This document shows, in pieces, positions 25,947-34,973 of a DNA stretch of 64,000 nt. Numbering within the stretch: position 1 is the first letter of the stretch; each line of letters opens with the position of its first letter. The position numbers were made by a program, and so were the translations under genes. The DNA comes from Prostheceraeus crozeri (lineage: Eukaryota > Platyhelminthes > Polycladida > Euryleptidae), in NCBI GenBank assembly GCA_907163375.1, contig CAJQUW010011519.1:1-64000 (forward strand), given 5' to 3'. The notes beneath the pieces were generated by a model. The model worked only from the letters and a program-made list of their open reading frames with translations. It did not search any database and had not been told where the DNA came from.

Positions 25947-28900
25947 CAAAAGTTAGAGCGGTTACAAGATTTTAGGTCGGAGCTCGCTCACCTGAAAAAA
26001 TCAGACGTGTCAGAGTGACTTTGTATGGGTAAAATTTTGAAAATTTTCCAAAGTGTGGAATTTCGACCTGGGACCGTCACCAAAACATTTTTCATCAAAT
26101 TTCACTGACCTCCCCCCCCCCGACAACAATCTTCTAACTTTGGTTCTAGTGGACGGATTTTGTCTTACAGCTACTCGTTTGAAAGAGGAGAAAAAACTGC
26201 TCGACAACATTTTTTGTTGCGAGTCAATCGGACCAGCCGTTCACAAGTTAGAGCGGTTACAAGATTTTAGGTCGGAGCTCGCTCACCTGAAAAAATCCTA
26301 AGTGTCAGAGTGACTTTGTATGGGTAAAATTTTGAAAATTTTCCAAAGTGTGGAATTTCGACCTGGGACCGTCACCAAAACATTTTTCATCAAATTTCAC
26401 TGACCTCCCCCCCCCCCCCCGACAACAATCTTCTAACTTTGGTTCTAGTGGACGGATTTTGTCTTACAGCTACTCGTTTGAAAGAGGAGAAAAAACTGCT
26501 CGACAACATTTTTCGTTGCGAGTCAATCGGACCAGCCGTTCACAAGTTAGAGCGGTTACAAGATTTTAGGTCGGAGCTCGCTCACCTGAAAAATCCTAAG
26601 TGTCAGAGTGACTTTGTATGGGTAAAATTTTGAAAATTTTCCAAAGTGTGGAATTTCGACCTGGGACCGTCACCAAAACATTTTTCATCAAATTTCACTG
26701 ACCTCCCCCCCCCCCCCTGGACAGCTAGCTTCTATCTTGGCTTCTAGTGGACGGATTTTCTCGTGCAATAGCTCGTTTGAAAGCTAAGAGTGAGACAAAT
26801 TCAGTGAAAGAATCGGCTTGTTCCTATCTGTCTTCGTTCAAAAGTTAGAGCGGTTACAAGATTTTAGGTCGGAGCTCGCTCACCTGAAAAAATCCTAAGT
26901 GTCAGAGTGACTTTGTATGGGTAAAATTTTGAAAATTTTCCAAAGTGTGGAATTTCGACCTGGGACCGTCACCAAAACATTTTTCATCAAATTTCACTGA
27001 CCTCCCCCCCCCTGGACAGCTAGCTTCTATCTTGGCTTCTAGTGGACGGATTTTCTCGTGCAATAGCTCGTTTGAAAGCTAAGAGTGAGACAAATTCAGT
27101 GAAAGAATCGGCTTGTTCCTATCTGTCTTCGTTCAAAAGTTAGAGCGGTTACAAGATTTTAGGTCGGAGCTCGCTCACCTGAAAAATCCTAAGTGTCAGA
27201 GTGACTTTGTATGGGTAAAATTTTGAAAATTTTCCAAAGTGTGGAATTTCGACCTGGGACCGTCACCAAAACATTTTTCATCAAATTTCACTGACCTCCC
27301 CCCCCCCCGACAACAATCTTCTAACTTTGGTTCTAGTGGACGGATTTTGTCTTACAGCTACTCGTTTGAAAGAGGAGAAAAAACTGCTCGACAACATTTT
27401 TTGTTGCGAGTCAATCGGACCAGCCGTTCACAAGTTAGAGCGGTTACAAGATTTTAGGTCGGAGCTCGCTCACCTGAAAAAATCCTAAGTGTCAGAGTGA
27501 CTTTGTATGGGTAAAATTTTGAAAATTTTCCAAAGTGTGGAATTTCGACCTGGGACCGTCACCAAAACATTTTTCATCAAATTTCACTGACCTCCCCCCC
27601 CCCGACAACAATCTTCTAACTTTGGTTCTAGTGGACGGATTTTGTCTTACAGCTACTCGTTTGAAAGAGGAGAAAAAACTGCTCGACAACATTTTTCGTT
27701 GCGAGTCAATCGGACCAGCCGTTCACAAGTTAGAGCGGTTACAAGATTTTAGGTCGGAGCTCGCTCACCTGAAAAATCCTAAGTGTCAGAGTGACTTTGT
27801 ATGGGTAAAATTTTGAAAATTTTCCAAAGTGTGGAATTTCGACCTGGGACCGTCACCAAAACATTTTTCATCAAATTTCACTGACCTCCCCCCCCCCTGG
27901 ACAGCTAGCTTCTATCTTGGCTTCTAGTGGACGGATTTTCTCGTGCAATAGCTCGTTTGAAAGCTAAGAGTGAGACAAATTCAGTGAAAGAATCGGCTTG
28001 TTCCTATCTGTCTTCGTTCAAAAGTTAGAGCGGTTACAAGATTTTAGGTCGGAGCTCGCTCACCTGAAAAAATCCTAAGTGTCAGAGTGGCTTTGTATGG
28101 GTAAAATTTTGAAAATTTTCCAAAGTGTGGAATTTCGACCTGGGACCGTCACCAAAACATTTTTCATCAAATTTCACTGACCTCCCCCCCCCCTGGACAG
28201 CTAGCTTCTATCTTGGCTTCTAGTGGACGGATTTTCTCGTGCAATAGCTCGTTTGAAAGCTAAGAGTGAGACAAATTCAGTGAAAGAATCGGCTTGTTCC
28301 TATCTGTCTTCGTTCAAAAGTTAGAGCGGTTACAAGATTTTAGGTCGGAGCTCGCTCACCTGAAAAAATCCTAAGTGTCAGAGTGACTTTGTATGGGTAA
28401 AATTTTGAAAATTTTCCAAAGTGTGGAATTTCGACCTGGGACCGTCACCAAAACATTTTTCATCAAATTTCACTGACCTCCCCCCCCCCTGGACAGCTAG
28501 CTTCTATCTTGGCTTCTAGTGGACGGATTTTCTCGTGCAATAGCTCGTTTGAAAGCTAAGAGTGAGACAAATTCAGTGAAAGAATCGGCTTGTTCCTATC
28601 TGTCTTCGTTCAAAAGTTAGAGCGGTTACAAGATTTTAGGTCGGAGCTCGCTCACCTGAAAAAATCCTAAGTGTCAGAGTGACTTTGTATGGGTAAAATT
28701 TTGAAAATTTTCCAAAGTGTGGAATTTCGACCTGGGACCGTCACCAAAACATTTTTCATCAAATTTCACTGACCTCCCCCCCCCCGACAACAATCTTCTA
28801 ACTTTGGTTCTAGTGGACGGATTTTGTCTTACAGCTACTCGTTTGAAAGAGGAGAAAAAACTGCTCGACAACATTTTTTGTTGCGAGTCAATCGGACCAG

Positions 28901-29948
28901 CCGTTCACAAGTTAGAGCGGTTACAAGATTTTAGGTCGGAGCTCGCTCACCTGAAAAATCCTAAGTGTCAGAGTGACTTTGTATGGGTAAAATTTTGAAA
29001 ATTTTCCAAAGTGTGGAATTTCGACCTGGGACCGTCACCAAAACATTTTTCATCAAATTTCACTGACCTCCCCCCCCCCCCCGACAACAATCTTCTAACT
29101 TTGGTTCTAGTGGACGGATTTTGTCTTACAGCTACTCGTTTGAAAGAGGAGAAAAAACTGCTCGACAACATTTTTCGTTGCGAGTCAATCGGACCAGCCG
29201 TTCACAAGTTAGAGCGGTTACAAGATTTTAGGTCGGAGCTCGCTCACCTGAAAAATCCTAAGTGTCAGAGTGACTTTGTATGGGTAAAATTTTGAAAATT
29301 TTCCAAAGTGTGGAATTTCGACCTGGGACCGTCACCAAAACATTTTTCATCAAATTTCACTGACCTCCCCCCCCCTGGACAGCTAGCTTCTATCTTGGCT
29401 TCTAGTGGACGGATTTTCTCGTGCAATAGCTCGTTTGAAAGCTAAGAGTGAGACAAATTCAGTGAAAGAATCGGCTTGTTCCTATCTGTCTTCGTTCAAA
29501 AGTTAGAGCGGTTACAAGATTTTAGGTCGGAGCTCGCTCACCTGAAAAAATCCTAAGTGTCAGAGTGACTTTGTATGGGTAAAATTTTGAAAATTTTCCA
29601 AAGTGTGGAATTTCGACCTGGGACCGTCACCAAAACATTTTTCATCAAATTTCACTGACCTCCCCCCCCCTGGACAGCTAGCTTCTATCTTGGCTTCTAG
29701 TGGACGGATTTTCTCGTGCAATAGCTCGTTTGAAAGCTAAGAGTGAGACAAATTCAGTGAAAGAATCGGCTTGTTCCTATCTGTCTTCGTTCAAAAGTTA
29801 GAGCGGTTACAAGATTTTAGGTCGGAGCTCGCTCACCTGAAAAAATCCTAAGTGTCAGAGTGACTTTGTATGGGTAAAATTTTGAAAATTTTCCAAAGTG
29901 TGGAATTTCGACCTGGGACCGTCACCAAAACATTTTTCATCAAATTTC
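25947..29948 (+). repeat. Tandem array of ~296-bp units with C-tracts
   Basis: Fourteen copies of a constant segment (AGAGCGGTTACAAGATTTTA through CATCAAATTTCACTGACCT) alternate with a C9-C15 run and one of two variable segments. Variant A begins GACAACAATCTTC; variant B begins TGGACAGCTAGC. C-tracts lie near 26109, 26406, 26703, 27002, 27297, 27593, 27888, 28182, 28479, 28776, 29070, 29366 and 29662. The order is A A B B A A B B B A A B B, a higher-order AABB pattern. The TIR itself supplies a B-type unit just before. Short ORFs recurring with this period are by-products of the repeat. Confidence 0.95.
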
Positions 29949-30085
29949 TCTGAACGAGGGGGGGGGAGGTCAGTGAAATTTGATGAAAAATGTTTTGGTT
30001 AAGGTCCCAGGTTGAAATTCGGAAGTTTTAAATTTTTCAAAATTTTCACCACACTGGAGCTCTCACACTTAGGAATTTTTTCACT
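29860..30085. repeat. Inverted junction ending the tandem array
   Basis: The last constant segment (to 29948) is followed after a few bases by an inverted, more diverged copy of it (about 29957-30085), containing GGGGGGGAGGTCAGTGAAA and ACACTTAGGAATTTTTTC. The two arms could fold into a long hairpin. Confidence 0.85.
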
Positions 30086-30256
30086 TGTGGCATGTTACAT
30101 GGACATGTGCTGGCGGACCAACTTCCCGTGGTCATATGAGAATGGTTCAGGTGTCATATTGTAAAGAATGATGAGACAAATCGTTTGCAACAAACCGGAT
30201 GTCGCTACGATGAATACTTTCGGAGATAGAGCCATTTTTAAGTTTTCTTCCGAGCA

Positions 30257-30290
30257 TATATAAACCCCCGACAACGTAAGTCTGATCACT
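30257..30290 (+). promoter_or_regulatory. TATA + initiator for the coiled-coil gene
   Basis: TATATAAA at 30257-30264 is followed by TCACT with its A at 30288, 31 nt from the first T. The same TATA-to-initiator geometry recurs at four other genes of the element. A GT splice donor follows at 30306. Confidence 0.65.
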
Positions 30291-30852
30291 TCATCGAAAG
30301 ACGAGGTAAGCGACGGTCGTCGCTCTGAGCTCCCGATATCGGGTGCAAAGGACTCTATCTTTTGAAGTAGGCAAGCTATCTTGCTACTTCAAAGTTTGTA
30401 TGATAGAGTTTGATAGTGTCTTTACTACTGATAAAATTTTTTAAAAGTAGTATGAGTAGTAAAATGCGGAATTTTTTAAAAATTCTTAATTTTCACTTTT
30501 TTCAAAGTTTTAACATATAGACTAAGGTTTTCAAGTATCCTGAGTTCAAATCTGCTATCAGATTTGAAATTTAACTAAGTCTAAGGCAGCTTTGAGGGGT
30601 TAGATCCCAGCTACTGATCACTACCTTTGACTCGGCGTTCCTGTTACCACTTCGGGGCAGTGACAATGATGTCTTCAGCTGTAAAGAGCGGGTATCGGGG
30701 AAGATCTCTCACTTCCCTAGTGATCGGTACAAGGCCTTCGGGCTGTCGACGGGATCGAGTGCCACTCACTACACTCTTTAGGAATATGACTGTACTACAT
30801 GATTCCAAACTTATACAAATTTCATTATCTTACAGCTAACGATAAATCAGGC

Positions 30853-32043
30853 ATGGCAAACGATAGAAACAGAAAGTATCATATCAAAATGTGTGTGTGC
30901 GGTCGTATAAATCGCAGTGCGGACGCCAAGGCTCACGTCAAGAAGGCGGGCACCGGCCACATGATTGTCTTGAATAGGGTTGCGTGCGTGAAGTGTAGAG
31001 TGCTGAAGGGTGATGAGGATGAGGCGCGTTTCTACAGAGTGCATGCTGACTGTAGTGGTGGTTTAGTGACTGATTTGAGATTTACACAGTTGATTGTGGA
31101 AGAGAGGGAGCGAATGTTGGCGAATGTTGCGAATGTTGTTGAGAATGTTGTTGAGAATGTTGTTGAGAATGTTGTTGAGAATGATGAGTTGGCGAGAGCG
31201 GTTGCGTCGTTGGAGGGTGAGATTGAGCAGCGGAAGAGAGTGCTTGAGAGTGATGATGAGGATGATGTGGATTTAGATAGGGAGCGTGTGAGGAAGCGTG
31301 TGAGGAAGTTGAGCTCTTCGTCATCGGAGGTGTCCAACATCGTCATCACCGACCCCCCGAAGAGCTCATCTTCCCCAAAAGTGAAGAGTGGTGGGATTCG
31401 TGTGCAGTCGGCGAGGTGGTTGAAGGATGAAGAGAAGAGACATGTTTCGCAGCAGATGGCGCATGAGTTGTTAGTGAATAAGTTTGAGAGTTTGAAGAAA
31501 GTGAAGGATGAAGTTGTGAAGGAGTTGGATGAGTTGAAAAAGAAGGATTTGAAGTCGAAGGAGGTGGCGGATGAAAACATTAGAATGAGGCGTTGTGTGA
31601 CTGATTTGAAGAATAAGACGCGAGAGTTGGAAGAGAAGAATGATGCGTGTGAGAAGAGGGCGAGTGCTGCGGAGAGAAGAATGAGAGATGCAGAGGCGAA
31701 GTTTGAGGAGATGATGAAGGAGATGAGTGTGTTGAGAGCGAGGAATGTTGAGTTGGAGAGGACTGTGGCTCGGCGGGGTGATGAGAGGCAGGCGTGTGAG
31801 AAGTTGGAGCGCATGAGGGATGAGTGGGAACGTGTGAATGAGGATCGTTTGTTTGAATTTCACATCCCTATTCGGGACAATCATTTGGCCGGCGAAGTAC
31901 TCGTCAATCAAAGTCTCGACGAGTCCATCCTATGTTACAATGGTCATCCCACGAAAAAGTGTCTCCATGCCAGCCTGAGAATGCGCGGCCATCTACACAA
32001 ATTTTCGATTCGGAAACGCGCGAGACTACCTAAGGATGACTAA
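30853..32043 (+). CDS. Coiled-coil protein with Cys/His-rich N-terminus, left-end gene
   Basis: Function unknown. The frame is open from 30799, but a good acceptor (TTATCTTACAG, ending 30835) with a donor after 30305 suggests a 5'-UTR intron of 530 bp, so the ATG at 30853 is the likely start (396 residues). Residues ~13-52 contain CxCG...H...H...CxxC, a possible zinc site. Next comes a four-fold 12-bp repeat coding ENVV, then acidic and basic stretches with a Ser-rich linker, and a long Lys/Glu-rich coiled coil (about 185-345). Coding bases are strongly G-rich on the plus strand. Another intron (32048-32108) appears to lie just after the stop. The transcript would end at the stem-loop at 32161. 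A role in DNA binding or scaffolding is only a guess. Confidence 0.7.
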   Translation: MANDRNRKYHIKMCVCGRINRSADAKAHVKKAGTGHMIVLNRVACVKCRVLKGDEDEARFYRVHADCSGGLVTDLRFTQLIVEERERMLANVANVVENVVENVVENVVENDELARAVASLEGEIEQRKRVLESDDEDDVDLDRERVRKRVRKLSSSSSEVSNIVITDPPKSSSSPKVKSGGIRVQSARWLKDEEKRHVSQQMAHELLVNKFESLKKVKDEVVKELDELKKKDLKSKEVADENIRMRRCVTDLKNKTRELEEKNDACEKRASAAERRMRDAEAKFEEMMKEMSVLRARNVELERTVARRGDERQACEKLERMRDEWERVNEDRLFEFHIPIRDNHLAGEVLVNQSLDESILCYNGHPTKKCLHASLRMRGHLHKFSIRKRARLPKDD

Positions 32044-32141
32044 CTTGGTAAGTGAAAAAGTAAATAAGATAGTATATCCTATTCTAACACATATCATTTT
32101 CATTGCAGATCTTTGCCCGCCTTCACCACCCCATCACGTCA

Positions 32142-32286
32142 CTCCCGAGAACGAACCATCGGCTCTCTTAAGGGCCACCTAGGGGCAAGACATGATAGAA
32201 CCTCCACGCGGTTTGCCCTGGGCAGTCTTCGGACTGGCGAATACTATCATTAAGTTGAATCTGCTATCAGTCAACTTGAACGTTGC
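32142..32286 (+). terminator. Intergenic module 1: histone-like 3' stem-loop plus hairpins
   Basis: Lies 3' of the coiled-coil gene. GGCTCT-CTTA-AGGGCC (32161-32176) forms a 6-bp stem with a 4-nt loop, one G-T pair, followed by ACC and, 8 nt on, CAAGA. This is the layout of replication-dependent histone mRNA ends (stem-loop, ACCA, purine-rich downstream element). Further hairpins are CAGTC-TTCG-GACTG and AAGTTGA...TCAACTT. The same module recurs at 32615 and 33135. The histone-type function is inferred. Confidence 0.55.
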
Positions 32287-32301
32287 GTCGCGTTAGAGGG
32301 G

Positions 32302-32335
32302 TATATAAACCACTGCCTCTCATTTCATTTCATTT
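32302..32335 (+). promoter_or_regulatory. TATA + initiator for small gene 1
   Basis: TATATAAA at 32302-32309, then a TCATTTCATTTCATTTC run; the last TCATT has its A at 32332, 30 nt from the TATA start and just before the ATG at 32341. An earlier initiator within the run is also possible. Confidence 0.55.
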
Positions 32336-32340
32336 CAATC

Positions 32341-32607
32341 ATGCAGACGCCGAACAGTCAAGTCAGCTCTCCTCGCGGACCGCAGTTAAGGCCGCGAAAT
32401 TTATTTAATGAATTTGCTAGAATAGAGGAGCAAGACAGAGTTTTTAATAATCTTGCTCGGATTGGCAATCCGATGACAGCAACTGCTGTCAATCCAACGG
32501 AATGGCGCTACATTCCACTCTATACTCACATGCCAGTTAGTGTGGAAGTCGACAGTGCTACCAAAGAGAGAGTCTTTGACTCTCTCAGCAGAATTGGTAG
32601 GCTGTAG
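32341..32607 (+). CDS. Small protein, left-end gene 1 (88 aa)
   Basis: Not recognised. Reads MQTPNSQVSS then two similar stretches, RIEEQDRVFNNLARIG (about residues 27-42) and ATKERVFDSLSRIG (about 73-86), so an internal duplicated helix is likely. It has no signal peptide or membrane segment. It is framed by its own TATA box upstream and by the shared stem-loop module (32615) 7 bp after the stop, which argues that it is a real gene. The position among small terminal genes is where virus-like elements often keep host-interaction genes, but no function can be assigned. Confidence 0.6.
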   Translation: MQTPNSQVSSPRGPQLRPRNLFNEFARIEEQDRVFNNLARIGNPMTATAVNPTEWRYIPLYTHMPVSVEVDSATKERVFDSLSRIGRL

Positions 32608-32614
32608 GATGACG

Positions 32615-32756
32615 ACTCCCGAGAACGAACCATCGGCTCTCTTAAGGGCCACCATGGGGCAAGACATGATAGAACCTCCTCGCGGTTTGCCCTGGGCAGT
32701 CTTCGGACTGGCGAATACTATCATTAAGTTGAATCTGCTATCAGTCAACTTGAACA
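32615..32756 (+). terminator. Intergenic module 2: histone-like 3' stem-loop plus hairpins
   Basis: Second copy of the ~143-bp module, almost identical to module 1. GGCTCTCTTAAGGGCC is at 32635-32650, followed by ACCA and CAAGACATGATAGAA. It begins right after the stop of small gene 1, so it probably forms the 3' end of that transcript. Confidence 0.55.
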
Positions 32757-32823
32757 TTATGCAGTCGATTGCTATCCCTGAAGCATTCTGATTCGCTGTT
32801 GAGCAATTCATTGTTGAAAACCC

Positions 32824-32856
32824 TATATAAGCCAGAAGATTGTAGCGCTTCTCATT
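32824..32856 (+). promoter_or_regulatory. TATA + initiator for small gene 2
   Basis: TATATAAG at 32824-32831; TCATT with its A at 32854, 30 nt from the TATA start. Confidence 0.6.
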
Positions 32857-32871
32857 CAATTTGAAGTCACG

Positions 32872-33123
32872 ATGGAAGCGACATCTGCCGACAATATTCC
32901 CGTCTTCACTGATGAAGACAACGGTATTCCCGAGTTCGTCATCCTCGACGAGTGGGATGAGGATGAGAAGAAGGGGAAGATCAAGAGGATCGTTTGGACG
33001 GATGAGGTGTGGACTCCAAATACCACTCGCATCCGAAAGGTGCCAGATGCACCACCACGGCTTAGGCGGTATAGGGTATACGAGAACCTAAGCGTCATAC
33101 CCATTGACTATTCCAGTCAATAG
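32872..33123 (+). CDS. Small acidic protein, left-end gene 2 (83 aa)
   Basis: Not recognised. The N-terminal half is acidic (MEATSADNIPVFTDEDNG, then VILDEWDEDEKKGKIKRIVW) and the C-terminal half is Pro/Arg-rich (APPRLRRYRVYENL). No membrane segment or signal peptide. The ATG at 32872 lies 18 nt after the predicted transcription start. The stop is followed after 11 bp by the third stem-loop module, the same layout as its neighbour. Confidence 0.6.
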   Translation: MEATSADNIPVFTDEDNGIPEFVILDEWDEDEKKGKIKRIVWTDEVWTPNTTRIRKVPDAPPRLRRYRVYENLSVIPIDYSSQ

Positions 33124-33134
33124 TCAAATTCACG

Positions 33135-33278
33135 TCCCCGAGAACGAACCATCGGCTCTCTTAAGGGCCACCATGGGGCAAGACATGATAGAACCTCCTC
33201 GCGGTTTGCCCTGGGCAGTCTTCGGACTGGCGAATACTATCATTAAGTTGAATCTGCTATCAGTCAACTTGAACGTTG
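33135..33278 (+). terminator. Intergenic module 3: histone-like 3' stem-loop plus hairpins
   Basis: Third copy of the module, with GGCTCTCTTAAGGGCC at 33154-33169, ACCA and CAAGACATGATAGAA. No good TATA box follows, so this copy seems to close the small-gene cluster. Confidence 0.55.
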
Positions 33279-33616
33279 CAAATGAAGTTCGGTGTAATAC
33301 TTCCTTTCGACGGGCGTTCCTGTAAAGGGCGGCGGTGAAACCCGTAGCTATGTATACCGCAAGGGACATTCGGCAATGGTCAATCTTGTTAAACCTCTCT
33401 GCGTCATGTTTGCAAGTGATTGCCTCTGTCTCAACGTAGCATGCATTCGCGTCAGGGCGACATTTAGCCAACTGTCGAAGGTTGCCTAAAACTTTCCATT
33501 GCATACGTTATGAGAACCATGAGTTCTACCTGTCTCTATCAATGAGACGAATTGATGAATGGAATGAAATGGGAGGACACTCACGCGCCACACGCAACAT
33601 AACACACTTCTCTCTT
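33279..33616. other. Unassigned spacer in the element
   Basis: Follows module 3. A minus-strand frame covers it (33504 down to ~33285) but then runs on through the repeat module, so I do not accept it as a gene. GCAGTCGATTGCTATCCCTG, which occurs at 32761, recurs just downstream in the 205-bp repeat, suggesting rearrangement here. Confidence 0.4.
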
Positions 33617-34231
33617 CCGTAGTCTAACAAGCTCTTTACACATGGATCGCAGTCGATTGCTATCCCTGTATCAGAAGTGTAAGCTATCTTAATTTATTTG
33701 ACACTATTTTATCTACCATCATCGTCCATATGAAATGTTTTTAGATTTACAAGTTAGACTAAGCGTGCTACTATTTCCAAATGAAAAAGTATACATGGTT
33801 AAATCATCCACTTAAGCCCATCCGTAGTCTAACAAGCTCTTTACACATGGATCGCAGTCGATTGCTATCCCTGTATCAGAAGTGTAAGCTATCTTAATTT
33901 ATTTGACACTATTTTATCTACCATCATCGTCCATATGAAATGTTTTTAGATTTACAAGTTAGACTAAGCGTGCTACTATTTCCAAATGAAAAAGTATACA
34001 TGGTTAAATCATCCACTTAAGCCCATCCGTAGTCTAACAAGCTCTTTACACATGGATCGCAGTCGATTGCTATCCCTGTATCAGAAGTGTAAGCTATCTT
34101 AATTTATTTGACACTATTTCATCTACCATCATCGTCCATATGAAATGTTATAAGATTTACAAGTTAAACTAAGCGTGCTACTATTTCCAAATGAAAAAGT
34201 ATACATGGTTAAATTATTCACTAAAACCCCA
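33617..34231. repeat. Tandem repeat, 3 x 205 bp
   Basis: CCGTAGTCTAACAAGCTC starts units at 33617, 33822 and 34027. The first two units are nearly identical; the third has a few changes (for example GTTATAAG for GTTTTTAG). No long ORF runs through it. Its role is unknown. Confidence 0.95.
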
Positions 34232-34279
34232 TTCAAGTAAGTCAGTATGAAAGCAAAGATAATACGAAATAAACATTTA

Positions 34280-34717
34280 TTATGGCATGTATTTCAAAAG
34301 GTCTTCATCGTCAATATCGTCCCAGAGTCTGGCTTCACATAGATTACAAAAACAGTTGAGCTGCTTTAAACGTTCTTCTGCAGCGTCCCTCACTTTCTCA
34401 ATGTACGCCCACTCCGCCACGGTTCGCGGTTGGGAGTTAGGGGTGTACCACTCCCATATTTGATGCAAGTGCGACTTGCTGGTCATCTCCATCACCCCTT
34501 CGGCATCATATTGTAAATATTTCCACCGTATGCCTGTTAGGTCGGGCAACTCCTCTTCATCCTCCTCCGATAATGATAACTTTCGTATATTGTCGAGATT
34601 GTATGTCTTCTCCACCTTCGCCTTTCTTGGTGCATTTGGTGTAACGAGCACCTTTGCTGATGTATATGGAGAGGAGAACTCCAATGCGGTATTTGGTGTT
34701 GTTGGAGGACTTGTCAT
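34280..34717 (-). CDS. Acidic protein of unknown function (145 aa)
   Basis: Not recognised. Thr/Ser/Pro-rich N-terminus, an acidic stretch at about residues 50-60 (SEEDEEELPDL), aromatic-rich middle (KSHLHQIWEWYTPNS) and a C-terminus with CFCNLCEARLW, where CxCxxC might bind metal. AATAAA in minus orientation lies beside the stop (TTTATT at about 34273). It is divergent from the DNA polymerase gene; the shared upstream region has two CCAAT boxes (34791, 34809). CAAAGACAAC just before the ATG resembles the motif seen ahead of other minus-strand genes. Confidence 0.7.
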   Translation of the reverse strand: MTSPPTTPNTALEFSSPYTSAKVLVTPNAPRKAKVEKTYNLDNIRKLSLSEEDEEELPDLTGIRWKYLQYDAEGVMEMTSKSHLHQIWEWYTPNSQPRTVAEWAYIEKVRDAAEERLKQLNCFCNLCEARLWDDIDDEDLLKYMP

Positions 34718-34830
34718 GTTGTCTTTGAAATGCTGACTTTGAATAATGATAACTTTAACATTTTTCTAATTCTTAAGTATACACAAGCAGCCAATCAGAA
34801 TGAACATCCAATGAATGAAGAGGATGAAAG

Positions 34831-34909
34831 TATATAAGCAAAGTGACATTCAGGTCATTTCATTTAATCTGTGAATCATACAAGTGACGAACGCACGATC
34901 TCTCTCTTT
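34831..34909 (+). promoter_or_regulatory. TATA, initiator and shared leader of the polymerase gene
   Basis: TATATAAG at 34831-34838; TCATT with its A at 34862, 31 nt from the TATA start. At 34872-34895 lies a 24-nt leader beginning GAATCATACAAGTGACG, repeated with three mismatches at the same distance from the TATA box of the gene at the opposite end of the element (51050-51027, minus). Confidence 0.7.
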
Positions 34910-34973
34910 GACTATTATTTGAGTGAAGTCTCTATCTTGTAGAAGTATCAACCTTAAACTTGATTTCGTTGAA

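Noticed and set aside
26053..29295. Repeated ORFs of 60-94 codons on both strands, starting MWNFDLGPSP or MLSSSFFSSF
   Set aside because: They recur with the 296-bp tandem unit, change frame with the length of the C-run and have no independent start or promoter signals. They are products of the repeat.
25947..29948. CRISPR-like array
   Set aside because: Units are 296 bp, variable parts are of only two types, and the sequence is eukaryotic; this is a tandem satellite of the transposon.
31032..31911. Long minus-strand frames of 260 and 146 codons opposite the coiled-coil gene
   Set aside because: Ser/Thr/Phe/Leu-rich complements of a GAG/GTG-rich coding strand; they lack promoter and start context.
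32401..33504. Minus-strand ORFs of 152 and 124 codons over the small-gene region
   Set aside because: Each reads through a copy of the shared intergenic module, so their ends are identical by repeat. The plus-strand genes with TATA boxes explain the region better.
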